Translations under genes and position numbers: made by a program
Origin: Paenibacillus silvestris
GTDB taxonomy: Bacteria > Bacillota > Bacilli > Paenibacillales > NBRC-103111
DNA length: 41,931 nucleotides
Direction of reading: 5' to 3'
Assembly (NCBI RefSeq): GCF_009882985.1
Contig: NZ_WTUZ01000019.1
Coordinates: 34,167-76,097 of the forward strand
Shown here: positions 16,866 through 25,834 of the stretch, in pieces
Layout: each line of letters starts with the position of its first letter
Position numbering within the stretch: position 1 is the stretch's first letter
The notes under the pieces: model-generated
Seen by the model: only the letters and a program-made list of their open reading frames with translations
The model's database searches: none
Told to the model about the DNA's origin: nothing

Positions 16866-16909
16866 AAAACAAAGGATACCCTTTGCACAGCGGCGCGGGT
16901 ACCCTTCCT
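16866..16909 (-). terminator. Terminator after rplY
   Basis: On the minus strand AAGGGTACCC pairs with GGGTATCCTT (10 bp, one G-T pair) around a 15-base loop and is followed by TGTTTTTCC. It lies directly after the rplY stop. Confidence 0.8.
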
Positions 16910-16914
16910 TAATT

Positions 16915-17553
16915 CTATACGGTCTGCTCTTCTTTCGCTTCTTCACTAGCCTCGCTCGGCTTATCCTCTTTGCCTTGAGCAACAACTTCCTCAGGAGCCT
17001 CTTTCTGAGGCGCCAGAATCGTGAGAACAAGCTCACCCGGATCAGACTTCACTTCAATTGTTCCTGGCACGCTAAGTTCACTGACCAGCATATTCTCTCC
17101 GATGCCTACTTTGGAGATGTCTACGGTGATAGACGCCGGTATCTGGTTCGGTAAGCAGCGGATTTCCAGCTCATGCAATTGAATCTGCAGAATGCCGCCT
17201 TCCTTCGCCCCCACAGCATCCCCAACGAACTCCAGCGTGACTACCGTTCTGACCGGCTCATCCATATTGATTTGATGGAAATCAACATGGAGCAGCTCCC
17301 GATTCAGCGGGTTACGCTGTATTTCATTAATCATAACCGGCTGCTTGCCGCCGCCATCCGGCATCTCAAGTTCAATAACGGCGTGCGGGCTTTTGCGGAG
17401 CAGCGCCACCAATTCCTTCTGATCGACGGTTATGACCGTAGCAGCCACCTTTTTGCCATACACGACCGCAGGCACCTTGCCTTTTACACGCAGTTGTTTG
17501 ATATCGTTTTTCGTTGTGTCCTTGCGGGCTTCCGCTTTCAGTGACAATGCCAT
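16915..17553 (-). CDS. rplY: Ribosomal protein bL25, general stress protein Ctc
   Basis: bL25/Ctc binds 5S rRNA in the large subunit; in B. subtilis Ctc is induced by stress. The 212 residues comprise the L25 domain (1-95, ALSLKAEARKDTTKNDIKQL at the start, VPAVVYGKK) and the TL5/Ctc C-terminal beta domain (95-185, QIPASITVDISKVGIGENM). An acidic tail rich in Glu and Ala follows. AGGAGG lies 12 bases before the ATG. In B. subtilis prs stands between glmU and ctc; here the 142-base gap is empty and includes a weak terminator. I looked for a sigma-B promoter and found none convincing. Confidence 0.95.
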   Translation of the reverse strand: MALSLKAEARKDTTKNDIKQLRVKGKVPAVVYGKKVAATVITVDQKELVALLRKSPHAVIELEMPDGGGKQPVMINEIQRNPLNRELLHVDFHQINMDEPVRTVVTLEFVGDAVGAKEGGILQIQLHELEIRCLPNQIPASITVDISKVGIGENMLVSELSVPGTIEVKSDPGELVLTILAPQKEAPEEVVAQGKEDKPSEASEEAKEEQTV

Positions 17554-17660
17554 AAGAAAAAGAACCTCCTAAGAATTTTGCTCAGCACACTTACTTTCGT
17601 AAACGACGCCAAGTGGGTAACAGCTAGTTTATAGCGTACCCAACCTTAAGAGATTCCATC

Positions 17661-17685
17661 CAAAATCACCCTTGTCAGGGAGATT
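17661..17685 (-). terminator. Weak terminator after glmU
   Basis: The minus strand reads ATCTCCCT, GACA, AGGGTGAT and then TTTGG. The 7-bp stem has one T-T mismatch and a short T run. It may reduce read-through from glmU into rplY. Confidence 0.42.
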
Positions 17686-17695
17686 TAACGTTTTC

Positions 17696-19099
17696 CTATT
17701 CCTTTGTTGCTTTGTTTTCTTTCTTCGCCTTCATCCGGCCTTTGATTTTATCGGCATAGCCCGGTTTGTTCGTTTGTCTTTCCCTCGCAATAGCCAGATC
17801 CCCATCGTTCACAGCATGTGTAATCGTAGAACCTGCCACAACGTAAGCGCCATTGCCGATTTTCACAGGTGCAATCAAATTCACATTACTACCCACGAAC
17901 GCATCGTTCCCGATTTCCGTTAAATTCTTGTTGAAGCCATCGTAGTTCACCGTAATCGCGCCGCAGCCAATGTTCACATTTGTACCGACAATCGCGTCAC
18001 CTACATAGCTTAAGTGGGATACTTTCGAACCGTCGCCAAGCTTCGCATTCTTGATTTCGACGAAATCGCCAATCTTCACTTGCTTCCCGATGTCCGCTCC
18101 AGGCCTCAAATACGCAAAAGGCCCTACACTAGCTTCATTATCCACATAAGCCTCTTGCAGAACAGATTGCTTAATCGTAACGTCATCTTTCACCACAGAA
18201 TCGATAATCTCAGTTTGGGGTCCGATCGTACACTGCTCGCCAATGATTGTTTTCCCGCGCAAAATTGTACCTGGCAGCAGGACAGTGTCCGCTCCGATCA
18301 CAACATCCCTCTCGATATACGTGTTCGCAGGATCAACGATCGTAACCCCGTTCAGCATATGTTCACGGTTAATGCGCACTTTGAACAAGCGTTCTGCTTC
18401 AGCAAGCGCAACTCGATCGTTGACACCGATAGATTCCGCAGCATCCGCCATGCAGTAACCTTGCACAGTTTCCCCTGCACTTGTCATAATACCGACGACA
18501 TCTGTCAGGTAGTATTCGTTCTGAGCATTGTTGTTTGTGACAGAGCCCAGTGCCTTGAAGAGTTTCCGGTTATCGAAAATATAAGTGCCTGTATTAATCT
18601 CCTGAACAGCCGCTTCCTCGCTGTTGCAGTCTTTCTGTTCAACTATTCGCGCAACTCTGCCATCTTCACCGCGAATGACTCGGCCATAGCCTTGCGGCTC
18701 ATCGAGCTTCGCTGTCAGGATCGTAGCCGACGCACCTGAACGCTGATGAAGTTCAATCGTATTCTTAAGCGTTACATCCGAAATCAGTGGCGTATCTCCG
18801 CAAATGACAACCGTCATTCCGTCTTCATCGCCAAGCAAATCCTTGGCTTGCAGTACCGCATGACCAGTCCCGCACTGCTTCTCCTGCAGGGCGTACTCAA
18901 CTTGATCTCCAAGATAGCTCTGTACCGCTTCTGCCCCGAATCCCACGATAACCATCGTTCTTGTTACATCTATTTGCTTAAGCGTGTCTACGACATGCCC
19001 CACCATCGGTTTGCCTGCAACGGGATGAAGCACCTTATACAGCTTCGATTTCATTCGTTTACCTTGTCCTGCCGCTAACACAATCGCCATGAGCTTCAA
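17696..19099 (-). CDS. glmU: Bifunctional UDP-GlcNAc pyrophosphorylase/acetyltransferase
   Basis: GlmU acetylates glucosamine-1-phosphate and transfers UMP to make UDP-GlcNAc, the precursor of peptidoglycan and teichoic acids. The N-terminal uridylyltransferase domain (1-230) shows LAAGQGKRMKSKLYKVLHP at 8-26. The C-terminal left-handed beta helix (250-440) is built of hexapeptide repeats (IGADTVLLPGTIL, VGTNVNIGCGAITVNYDG). The length, 467 residues, is standard. The first codon is TTG at 19099, with AAGGGG 11 bases before it. An in-frame ATG three codons later lacks a well-spaced site. Upstream is spoVG, as in B. subtilis. Confidence 0.98.
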   Translation of the reverse strand: MKLMAIVLAAGQGKRMKSKLYKVLHPVAGKPMVGHVVDTLKQIDVTRTMVIVGFGAEAVQSYLGDQVEYALQEKQCGTGHAVLQAKDLLGDEDGMTVVICGDTPLISDVTLKNTIELHQRSGASATILTAKLDEPQGYGRVIRGEDGRVARIVEQKDCNSEEAAVQEINTGTYIFDNRKLFKALGSVTNNNAQNEYYLTDVVGIMTSAGETVQGYCMADAAESIGVNDRVALAEAERLFKVRINREHMLNGVTIVDPANTYIERDVVIGADTVLLPGTILRGKTIIGEQCTIGPQTEIIDSVVKDDVTIKQSVLQEAYVDNEASVGPFAYLRPGADIGKQVKIGDFVEIKNAKLGDGSKVSHLSYVGDAIVGTNVNIGCGAITVNYDGFNKNLTEIGNDAFVGSNVNLIAPVKIGNGAYVVAGSTITHAVNDGDLAIARERQTNKPGYADKIKGRMKAKKENKATKE

Positions 19100-19200
19100 A
19101 GACTATCCAACCCCTTTATTATAAATAGCTTTATGGTTTATGCCTAAATAATCTAGTTATCAGTTCTTTACCAAATATAGCATCAAAGCCACCCAAAAGA

Positions 19201-19226
19201 AAAGAGAGCCCATAAGGGCTCTCTCA
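19201..19226 (-). terminator. Terminator after spoVG
   Basis: The minus strand reads GAGAGCCC, TTAT, GGGCTCTC followed by TTTTCTTTT. The perfect stem lies 12 bases after the spoVG stop. Confidence 0.88.
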
Positions 19227-19237
19227 ATTAATATACG

Positions 19238-19528
<291 letters not shown>

Positions 19529-19563
19529 TCACCACCTTTTTCCATCTCTGAGACTTGGGTGTA

Positions 19564-19592
19564 ATATTCCACATCGTTGTGCAAATTCCTTC
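19564..19592 (-). promoter_or_regulatory. Sigma-H promoter of spoVG
   Basis: The minus strand reads GAAGGAATT (19584-19592), 11 bp, GTGGAATAT (19564-19572). These match the sigma-H consensus RNAGGAWWW and RNNGAATWW at every position with an accepted spacer. The AT-rich stretch just upstream (19593-19640) is where AbrB binds in B. subtilis; binding here is an inference. Confidence 0.85.
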
Positions 19593-19640
19593 TTATTTTT
19601 TTGAAATTTTCGATAATTTTATACAATCTTAATGTTACTG

Positions 19641-20024
19641 TTAAATTTCGACAGGAATCACAGCAATTAACTCTATTTCGACAAAAACATCACGTGGCAA
19701 TCTTGCCACTTCGACAGTCGATCTAGCCGGTTTGTGATCTCCAAAGTAGGTGCCATAAATCTCATTCAGCTCAGCGAATTGATTCATGTCCTTCAAGAAA
19801 ACAGTTGCTTTCACAACTTGGCCAAAAGATGTGCCCGCTGCTTCCAACACGCCTTTCAAATTAGCGAACACTTGATGTGCTTGCTCCTTAATGCCGCCCT
19901 CTACGATTTGCCCATCCAAACCGAGCGGGATTTGTCCCGAAGTAAACAGCAAGTTTCCGAGCTTAACGGCTTGCGAGTAAGGTCCGATAGCAGCAGGCGC
20001 TGCCGTTGTTGAGATGAATTCCAT
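19641..20024 (-). CDS. ridA: RidA family enamine/imine deaminase (YabJ)
   Basis: RidA hydrolyses reactive enamine/imine intermediates released by PLP enzymes; in B. subtilis YabJ is encoded with purR and affects purine regulation. The 127 residues show [30 protein letters not shown] and the C-terminal signature [20 protein letters not shown], which contains the substrate-binding Arg and Glu. The start at 20024 is chosen because AAGGAGA lies 11 bases before it; an in-frame start ten codons upstream lacks a site. It begins five bases after the purR stop, so the two form an operon. Confidence 0.95.
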   Translation of the reverse strand: MEFISTTAAPAAIGPYSQAVKLGNLLFTSGQIPLGLDGQIVEGGIKEQAHQVFANLKGVLEAAGTSFGQVVKATVFLKDMNQFAELNEIYGTYFGDHKPARSTVEVARLPRDVFVEIELIAVIPVEI

Positions 20025-20028
20025 CGTT

Positions 20029-20865
20029 TTATGCGTCTCCTTTTTTACTATCAAAATAATTACCTGGTTCTACCGTGATTTGCTTGGTCTTGGAATCTAC
20101 GCCAAACAATCGGGCCAGCGATACGTATTGATCTACTAAACGCTCTTCCACTTCAACAGATTCCATGAAGACGCCAACCCCTTGGACTGAGGCCTTGAAT
20201 TCCGCCAGCAAATCCATCATGCCGTGAATGGTTCCGCCAACATGCATGAAATCGTCGATGATAAGCACCTTGGATTCTTCTTTCAGTGCGCGTCTTGCGA
20301 GCGACATGGTCTGAATACGCTTGTTCGAGCCCGAAACATAGTTAATGCTTACGGCCGAACCTTCTGTTACCCGGCTATCCCTGCGAACGATAACAACGGG
20401 TAAATTCATATAAGTAGCCGTCGCGTACGCGAGCGGAATACCTTTCGTTTCCACGGTCATAATCACATCGATATCACGCCCTGCGAACGCAGAGGCAAAC
20501 GTTTTGCCAATTTCATTTAAATACTGGGGCTGCCCCATGATATCAGACATATATAAGTAACCGCCAGGCAGGATCCGTTCAGGTTGCTGCAACTGCAAGC
20601 AGAGCTGATCTATAAACTTCAATGAAGTTTCCTTAGGTACCTTCGGTGAAAACTTCACACCACCGGCTGCGCCCGCAAGCGTTTGCAGTTCGCCGAGTCC
20701 TTCTTCTTCAAAAACTTCTTTAATAATCGCCAAATCCTCACTAATCGAGGATTTCGCTGAGTTGTAACGCTCGGCAAAAGTCGTTAAAGGAATTAACGAA
20801 TGGGGGCGAAATAACAAGTATTGCGTCATTTCTACCAGCCTAGCGCTCCTTTTCAGCTTTTTCAT
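20029..20865 (-). CDS. purR: Pur operon repressor PurR
   Basis: PurR represses purine synthesis and transport genes; PRPP releases it from DNA. The 278 residues have an N-terminal winged helix (1-75, [19 protein letters not shown]) and a phosphoribosyltransferase-like domain (80-270). The PRPP loop [13 protein letters not shown] lies at 200-212 and lacks enzymatic activity in this family. The ATG at 20865 follows GGGGGGT by 8 bases; a longer form from TTG at 20880 would include that site. The gene has a sigma-A promoter and a PurBox-like site, which suggests autorepression as in B. subtilis. Confidence 0.97.
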   Translation of the reverse strand: MKKLKRSARLVEMTQYLLFRPHSLIPLTTFAERYNSAKSSISEDLAIIKEVFEEEGLGELQTLAGAAGGVKFSPKVPKETSLKFIDQLCLQLQQPERILPGGYLYMSDIMGQPQYLNEIGKTFASAFAGRDIDVIMTVETKGIPLAYATATYMNLPVVIVRRDSRVTEGSAVSINYVSGSNKRIQTMSLARRALKEESKVLIIDDFMHVGGTIHGMMDLLAEFKASVQGVGVFMESVEVEERLVDQYVSLARLFGVDSKTKQITVEPGNYFDSKKGDA

Positions 20866-20880
20866 CGCACTACCCCCCAA

Positions 20881-20893
20881 AAATCCGAATAAT
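20881..20893 (-). promoter_or_regulatory. PurBox-like operator before purR
   Basis: Plus strand AAATCCGAATAAT matches the PurBox consensus AWWWCCGAACWWT at 12 of 13 positions. It lies between the purR promoter and start codon. The usual second box, about 17 bp away in opposite orientation, is only weakly visible. Confidence 0.6.
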
Positions 20894-20901
20894 ATAAAGA
20901 A

Positions 20902-20931
20902 AATATACCACTTTTATACGTATTTATTCAA
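20902..20931 (-). promoter_or_regulatory. Sigma-A promoter of purR
   Basis: The minus strand reads TTGAAT (20926-20931), 18 bp, TATATT (20902-20907). The rest of the 20866-21199 gap holds this promoter, the operator and two terminator-like hairpins. A plus-strand frame there is not credible. Confidence 0.6.
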
Positions 20932-21015
20932 GCTTCACATGAAAATTAACTTGACATAAATGTGACATGATACTAACACGAAAGAAAACACTCCCCGGAG
21001 GGTGAATATTTCCAC

Positions 21016-21048
21016 AAAAAAGCGCCGCCTAGGCATGCACCTGACGGC
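21016..21048 (-). terminator. Second terminator-like hairpin between ispE and purR
   Basis: On the minus strand GCCGTCAGG, TGCATG, CCTAGGCGGC form a stem of 9 bp with one bulged A, followed by GCTTTTTTG. It lies about 150 bases past the ispE stop, after a first terminator. Confidence 0.55.
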
Positions 21049-21156
21049 TTTATTGCTGTTGCTTTATGCAACAATCAGACAACAAGACAACAAGAGAACG
21101 GGAAACCCAGGAATCTTCCAAGAGGAGTTAAGCGCTGCCCCTACATCAATCCCGTT

Positions 21157-21181
21157 AAAAAAGAGCCCCCTCAGGGCCCCC
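21157..21181 (-). terminator. Terminator after ispE
   Basis: The minus strand carries a GC-rich imperfect hairpin (GGGCCC, TGA, GGGGGCTC, with a two-base bulge) followed by TTTTTT, 19 bases after the ispE stop. Confidence 0.55.
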
Positions 21182-21199
21182 TGCACACAATTCCACATG

Positions 21200-22054
21200 C
21201 TAGGTCAACATCCGCACCGCATAAACATCCTTACAAAACCCTCGAAGGCCATTGTAAATACGAGGCACCTTCGCTTCCTTGGAGACAAGCCCGAACACCG
21301 TTGGCCCGCTTCCGGACATTAACACGCCATCTGCGCCTAGACGCTGCATGCATTCTTTCAATTGTCTAACCTCGGGGTAGAGATCCAGCGTCACTTCCTC
21401 CAGCACGTTGCCGAGGTTTCCGCAGAGCTGATCAAACTGCTTCTCGCGAATCGCCTTCAGCACGTTCGCTGTTGAAGGGTGATTCTTAATCTCACGGGCG
21501 TTCAGCTTGCCGTAGATCTCCGATGTGGACACATTGATGGGAGGCTTGGCCAAAACAACCCAACATTGCGGCGGCGAGACAATCGGCTCTAGCTTTTCTC
21601 CGCGTCCTCTGGCGACAGCCGTCCCTCCCGTTACACAAAAAGGCACATCCGAGCCAAGCTCAGCGCCAAGCACTTGCAGCTCCTCCATAGGGATGTTTAA
21701 ATTCCAAAGTCGATTCAAACCCCTAAGCGTTGCTGCTGCGTCACTGCTGCCCCCTGCAAGTCCTGCAGCCACGGGGATCTTTTTGTCCAAGTGAATGTAC
21801 ACGCCTTGTTTAACGTCATAGCGATCCTTAATAAGCCGCGCAGCCTGAAAGGCTAAGTTCTTCTCATCCAACGGAATATAGCCCGCTTGACTGGAAATAA
21901 TGATCGTATCTCGTGAAAGCTCCTGCATTTCAATGCGATCGGCCAAGTCAACCATCGTCATGACCATCTCTACTTCATGATAACCATCTGGTCTTTTATG
22001 TAAAACATCTAAGGATAAATTAATTTTAGCCGGTGCTTTCTCAAAAATCTTCAT
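21200..22054 (-). CDS. ispE: 4-diphosphocytidyl-2-C-methyl-D-erythritol kinase
   Basis: IspE is the ATP-dependent kinase of the non-mevalonate (MEP) pathway to isoprenoid precursors. The 284 residues belong to the GHMP kinase fold: substrate-binding [12 protein letters not shown] near the start, the ATP loop [18 protein letters not shown] at about 95-112 and the C-terminal [14 protein letters not shown] motif. The start at 22054 has AAGGTGA 5-8 bases before it and matches the usual protein start; the reading frame continues upstream only as a shadow of the sspF-like gene. As in B. subtilis it lies between the ssp gene and purR. Confidence 0.97.
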   Translation of the reverse strand: MKIFEKAPAKINLSLDVLHKRPDGYHEVEMVMTMVDLADRIEMQELSRDTIIISSQAGYIPLDEKNLAFQAARLIKDRYDVKQGVYIHLDKKIPVAAGLAGGSSDAAATLRGLNRLWNLNIPMEELQVLGAELGSDVPFCVTGGTAVARGRGEKLEPIVSPPQCWVVLAKPPINVSTSEIYGKLNAREIKNHPSTANVLKAIREKQFDQLCGNLGNVLEEVTLDLYPEVRQLKECMQRLGADGVLMSGSGPTVFGLVSKEAKVPRIYNGLRGFCKDVYAVRMLT

Positions 22055-22106
22055 CAGGATCACCTTCTTTTGCTCGTTTGCCGTTAAAATATTATAACAA
22101 AAGCGC

Positions 22107-22136
22107 AAAAAAAAAGCTAAAGCATTCGCTTTAGCT
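22107..22136 (-). terminator. Terminator overlapping the sspF-like stop codon
   Basis: The minus strand reads AGCTAAAGC, GAAT, GCTTTAGCT followed by TTTTTTTTG. The TAA stop of the sspF-like gene lies inside the left arm of the stem. Confidence 0.9.
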
Positions 22137-22598
22137 GTAGTAGGGGCGCCTTTCTCCTTGCACCGTCTGATGGGACGCTGTTGGCAGGGGATTCCATCCT
22201 GCTTGCGACTGCCCATTTGGTGTAGATGAGGCGTACATGTTTTGGGAATTAGCAGACGTGTAGGAAGGTGTAAAGGTCGCCGTTTGCTGTCCAAAGGGTT
22301 GTTGCGTCTGTACAACCCGTTGATTCTGCATAGGTGCTTGGGTGTAGCTAGGCTGTGTATAGCTTGGCTGAGTGTAGCTATTCTGACCGTAGGATGTTTG
22401 GGTAGGGGACGGCGCAGAGGCTGCATACTGCTTCGCCAACTGTTCCTCCGCAATCTGAATTGCCCGTTTTACCATATTCCCTGCATCTTTGGTACGAATC
22501 CCTTCCCAACCCTCACGCTGGACGACATCATAAAACCCTAGATCCTTCGCTAACTCATTTTTAAAGCTTTCGGACATAACTCCTCTTCTGCGACTCAT
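22131..22598 (-). CDS. sspF: SspF-like small acid-soluble spore protein with long tail
   Basis: Alpha/beta-type SASPs coat and protect spore DNA. Residues 1-60 match Ssp[56 protein letters not shown]. The usual protein ends here, but this frame continues for about 95 residues rich in Gln, Ser, Thr, Tyr and Pro, with [13 protein letters not shown] repeats. The start is set by AAGGAGG 7 bases before the ATG. The reading frame is open to a stop located inside the terminator stem, so the extension seems genuine. A sigma-G promoter lies 75 bp upstream. Position between veg and ispE equals sspF of B. subtilis. What the tail does is unknown. Confidence 0.87.
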   Translation of the reverse strand: MSRRRGVMSESFKNELAKDLGFYDVVQREGWEGIRTKDAGNMVKRAIQIAEEQLAKQYAASAPSPTQTSYGQNSYTQPSYTQPSYTQAPMQNQRVVQTQQPFGQQTATFTPSYTSANSQNMYASSTPNGQSQAGWNPLPTASHQTVQGERRPYYS

Positions 22599-22672
22599 AA
22601 TAAAACCTCCTTTTCCTGAGCTTAGATGAGCTTTGGTTGAACCAAGCTGGCAACGTAAGCGTAAAGTAAGGT

Positions 22673-22702
22673 TAGTATGCCCAGTCGCACCAGGTCCATT
22701 CA
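22673..22702 (-). promoter_or_regulatory. Sigma-G promoter of the sspF-like gene
   Basis: The minus strand reads TGAATG (22697-22702), 17 bp, CATACTA (22673-22679). This is one mismatch from the sigma-G consensus TGMATA and CATAMTA, and fits forespore expression of SASP genes. Confidence 0.8.
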
Positions 22703-22705
22703 AAT

Positions 22706-22728
22706 GCAAAAACAGACCCTAGGGTCTG
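22706..22728 (-). terminator. Terminator after veg
   Basis: A 16-bp perfect palindrome, CAGACCCT joined to AGGGTCTG, is followed on the minus strand by TTTTTGC, 24 bases past the veg stop. It stands just upstream of the sigma-G promoter of the next gene. Confidence 0.82.
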
Positions 22729-22751
22729 CTCATTATAGAAACTTATTAAGC

Positions 22752-23027
22752 TTAATGTTGGATATAGGTGATACGAACCTGACCATCATCATTACATACC
22801 GTAACCTCAACAGATTCGGTAAGAATGTCGGCGTAGCTGTATGACACTCGTTTAAAGGCGTGTGATTCTTGGTCAAGCTTCACGATAAACACAGAAGGGT
22901 AGGTTTCTTCTAAAACACCGGAACGTTCGACTGTCTTTCGACGGCCACCATTCGCTCTCAACATGATCTTCTGCCCGACGTGGGGCTCCAAACTGCGTTT
23001 GATTTCCAACAGCGCATTTTTTGCCAT
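22752..23027 (-). CDS. veg: Veg protein
   Basis: Veg is a small, strongly expressed protein conserved in Gram-positive bacteria; in B. subtilis it stimulates biofilm matrix genes by opposing SinR. The 91 residues carry the family core [15 protein letters not shown] segment (here [20 protein letters not shown]), then [19 protein letters not shown] and [15 protein letters not shown]. The ATG at 23027 follows GAGGTGG by 9 bases; a TTG two codons upstream is less likely. Two consensus sigma-A promoters stand in tandem upstream. The next gene upstream is yabG and the next downstream is the sspF-like gene, as in B. subtilis. Confidence 0.95.
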   Translation of the reverse strand: MAKNALLEIKRSLEPHVGQKIMLRANGGRRKTVERSGVLEETYPSVFIVKLDQESHAFKRVSYSYADILTESVEVTVCNDDGQVRITYIQH

Positions 23028-23054
23028 TGTCAACTACCACCTCTTTCCTTGTTA

Positions 23055-23083
23055 ATTATAACCCATCCTGACAAGCATGTCAA
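23055..23083 (-). promoter_or_regulatory. Veg promoter P1, consensus sigma-A
   Basis: The minus strand reads TTGACA (23078-23083), 17 bp, TATAAT (23055-23060), a perfect sigma-A promoter 28 bp before the start. The veg promoter of B. subtilis is likewise one of the strongest vegetative promoters. Confidence 0.92.
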
Positions 23084-23095
23084 ACAGGGTCAAAT

Positions 23096-23125
23096 ATTAT
23101 ATCAGCACCATAATCCAGTTGTCAA
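23096..23125 (-). promoter_or_regulatory. Veg promoter P2, consensus sigma-A
   Basis: The minus strand reads TTGACA (23120-23125), 18 bp, TATAAT (23096-23101), 42 bp upstream of P1 in the same direction. Tandem perfect promoters predict very high expression. Confidence 0.85.
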
Positions 23126-23203
23126 CGGCATTTTCACCTATTTACCGAATTCCCCATTGTACAGGTTGTCTCCAAAGTTCGCAAATTATTCACACTTTTC
23201 CAA

Positions 23204-23262
23204 TAAAAAAAGAACACTCCCCTGCCGCCCCCTCCGGAGAGTGAAGCAGTAGGCAAGTGTCC
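23204..23262 (-). terminator. Terminator after yabG
   Basis: The minus strand reads GGACACT-TGCC and, after a 26-base loop, GGCA-GGGG-AGTGTTC followed by TTTTTTT. The 11-bp stem carries a bulge of four G. Confidence 0.7.
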
Positions 23263-23291
23263 TTGTAAAAAAACCATGTACAAGCAGGGAT

Positions 23292-24164
23292 TTACGCATG
23301 CTCATCTGTGTGCTGAATACCGGGAACACCCATTCGATAGCTCCCTCTAGTCTCTACACCACCCAGCCCATCAAGACCCGTCACCGTCAAATCCATAATA
23401 TCTAACATCGATATCGTGTCCTTCACGGAGGTGTAAGATAACTTAGCGGCGATGCACAGCGGGTCTAGCGCATGGATGAGTATGCGCGCAGGCGAACTCG
23501 CGAAATTAGCCCCAGCCCGAAGCAATGCCTCAAAATGAGACTGGCAAGCTCCAGCTACAACAATCATCGCATCGCGATTGCGTTCATACTGCCGTGCTAC
23601 TTGAACGGCGTTAACGAAGTTCTGTGAATTCTTATAGCTAGACAAACCGCCAGGTCCAGCAGCTTTACGATGCTTAAGTATTCCGTCATGCCCCGTGATG
23701 ACGACAATATCCGGCTTAATTTGCGGAAGCAGCCGGTGGAGCGCATCGGCCATCTGAGCCTCGGGAATATAGAAACCCTCAGCGGGCACGCGAAGTTCTC
23801 CGTAGAGCTGCATGCTTTTGCGCAGATAGGTTGGATCTCCATCCAAGTGCAGCACTTTACCCGGGACTTCAAAGTATCCCGCGTTCACTTTCTGATTATG
23901 GCCAACCGAGTGTTGATTCTTCTCTTGGAGCTGCACTTGGGCAACCGCCAGCCTTCGCAGTGATTCGCGAAATTCGGGCGAACTCGACCTGGGATGGTCC
24001 ATCGACTCTGTCGGGTTCGTCAGGGTTAAGTCTACTAAAGGCGCATCCGCAAGCAGTCGGTAATCGACGCCGCGCAAGACAGCCTTCAGTTGATCGATAC
24101 GTTCAATCTTAAACATGACGTCGCCGCCATAGGATTTACGGGTTACAAAATCACCTTGCCTCAT
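23292..24164 (-). CDS. yabG: Sporulation-specific protease YabG
   Basis: YabG is a cysteine peptidase (family U57) made in the mother cell, sigma-K dependent in B. subtilis, that trims spore coat proteins such as SpoIVA. The 290 residues show MRQGDFVTRKSYGGDVMFKI, then HLDGDPTYLRKSMQLY, DIVVITGHDGIL and VVAGACQSHFEALLRAGANF, all strongly conserved in the family and including candidate catalytic Cys and His residues. GGAGGGG lies 9 bases before the ATG at 24164; an upstream in-frame start at 24182 would include it. It follows rsmA by 55 bases and has its own terminator. Confidence 0.95.
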   Translation of the reverse strand: MRQGDFVTRKSYGGDVMFKIERIDQLKAVLRGVDYRLLADAPLVDLTLTNPTESMDHPRSSSPEFRESLRRLAVAQVQLQEKNQHSVGHNQKVNAGYFEVPGKVLHLDGDPTYLRKSMQLYGELRVPAEGFYIPEAQMADALHRLLPQIKPDIVVITGHDGILKHRKAAGPGGLSSYKNSQNFVNAVQVARQYERNRDAMIVVAGACQSHFEALLRAGANFASSPARILIHALDPLCIAAKLSYTSVKDTISMLDIMDLTVTGLDGLGGVETRGSYRMGVPGIQHTDEHA

Positions 24165-24219
24165 CGCACAAATCCCCTCCATGGGTTATCCTATGGCGGG
24201 GCTGGGCATTTGGTGCGGG

Positions 24220-25146
<927 letters not shown>

Positions 25147-25175
25147 CTATAGGTTCTGAATTCCACTATTTTACG

Positions 25176-25718
25176 CTAGACCTTCGGTGCCAGATGCTCC
25201 AAGGCTGCCTCAAATTCCTCACGCGAGATCTGGAACATCGCACATCGCTTATAAAATTGCTTGCCATTGCAGTAGCCGATGCCAAGCGCATTGCCAACAA
25301 CGAGTCGGCGGGAAGCCGCCTCTGGGTGAACGATCAGCCCCGCGGCCATAAGATCCTCCATGGTAAGCTGTGACACAGCCCCGTCGTACTCTGTCCGCAG
25401 GTTCTGGAGCGCCTCCCGGACAATCTCCGGCGCTGCGTTCTCCACACCAATGTCGCCTTTATACTCAGCCTGCTGCTGCGTAATAAAGGCATGCTTGCAG
25501 CCTGGCACCTTGGCTGCCACAATCTTCCGTATCCGCTCACCTGCGTGATCCGGATCCGTAAATATAATGACGCCTCTGCGCTGCTGTGCGAGGGCTATTC
25601 GCTTCAATACGGCTTGCCCGATGGCAGAGCCGCCTGTCTCTATCGTATCCGCCTCGACGGCTCGGCGAATCGCTGCCGTGTCGTCCTTGCCTTCAACGAC
25701 AATGACTTCCTTAATCAT
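25176..25718 (-). CDS. rnmV: Ribonuclease M5
   Basis: RNase M5 cuts double-stranded flanks of 5S rRNA precursor to give mature 5S rRNA, using ribosomal protein uL18 as cofactor. The 180 residues begin with a Toprim domain: VVEGKDDTAAI (7-17) and FTDPDHAGERIRK (53-65) hold the metal-binding acidic residues. The C-terminal part (100-180) is the RNase M5 specific region. AAGGGAA lies 8 bases before the ATG at 25718; an extension to 25793 would overlap the upstream terminator and is unlikely. Its substrate, 5S rRNA, is encoded at the right end of this window. Confidence 0.96.
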   Translation of the reverse strand: MIKEVIVVEGKDDTAAIRRAVEADTIETGGSAIGQAVLKRIALAQQRRGVIIFTDPDHAGERIRKIVAAKVPGCKHAFITQQQAEYKGDIGVENAAPEIVREALQNLRTEYDGAVSQLTMEDLMAAGLIVHPEAASRRLVVGNALGIGYCNGKQFYKRCAMFQISREEFEAALEHLAPKV

Positions 25719-25740
25719 AATCAGTTCCCTTCCCAGTACG

Positions 25741-25770
25741 CAGAAAAAGAAGAGGGGTTCCCTCTTCTTT
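25741..25770 (-). terminator. Terminator after the G5/3D gene
   Basis: The minus strand reads AAAGAAGAGGG, a short loop, CCCTCTTCTTT and TTCTG. It lies between the 25835 stop and the rnmV start. A second GC hairpin (CCAGGCAAGCAGCCTGG) precedes it. Confidence 0.8.
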
Positions 25771-25834
25771 CGCCCAGGCTGCTTGCCTGGCAACGTATAT
25801 TGACATTGTTCCCGCTGAAACAGACGTTTACACG

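Noticed and set aside
17554..17660. Sigma-B promoter for rplY (ctc)
   Set aside because: GGGTAC occurs, but no GTTT-type -35 stands 12-15 bp upstream.
21002..21322. 106-codon plus-strand frame with a hydrophobic start and GGAGG upstream
   Set aside because: It runs through both terminator hairpins and into the 3' end of ispE; the ribosome-like site is probably chance.
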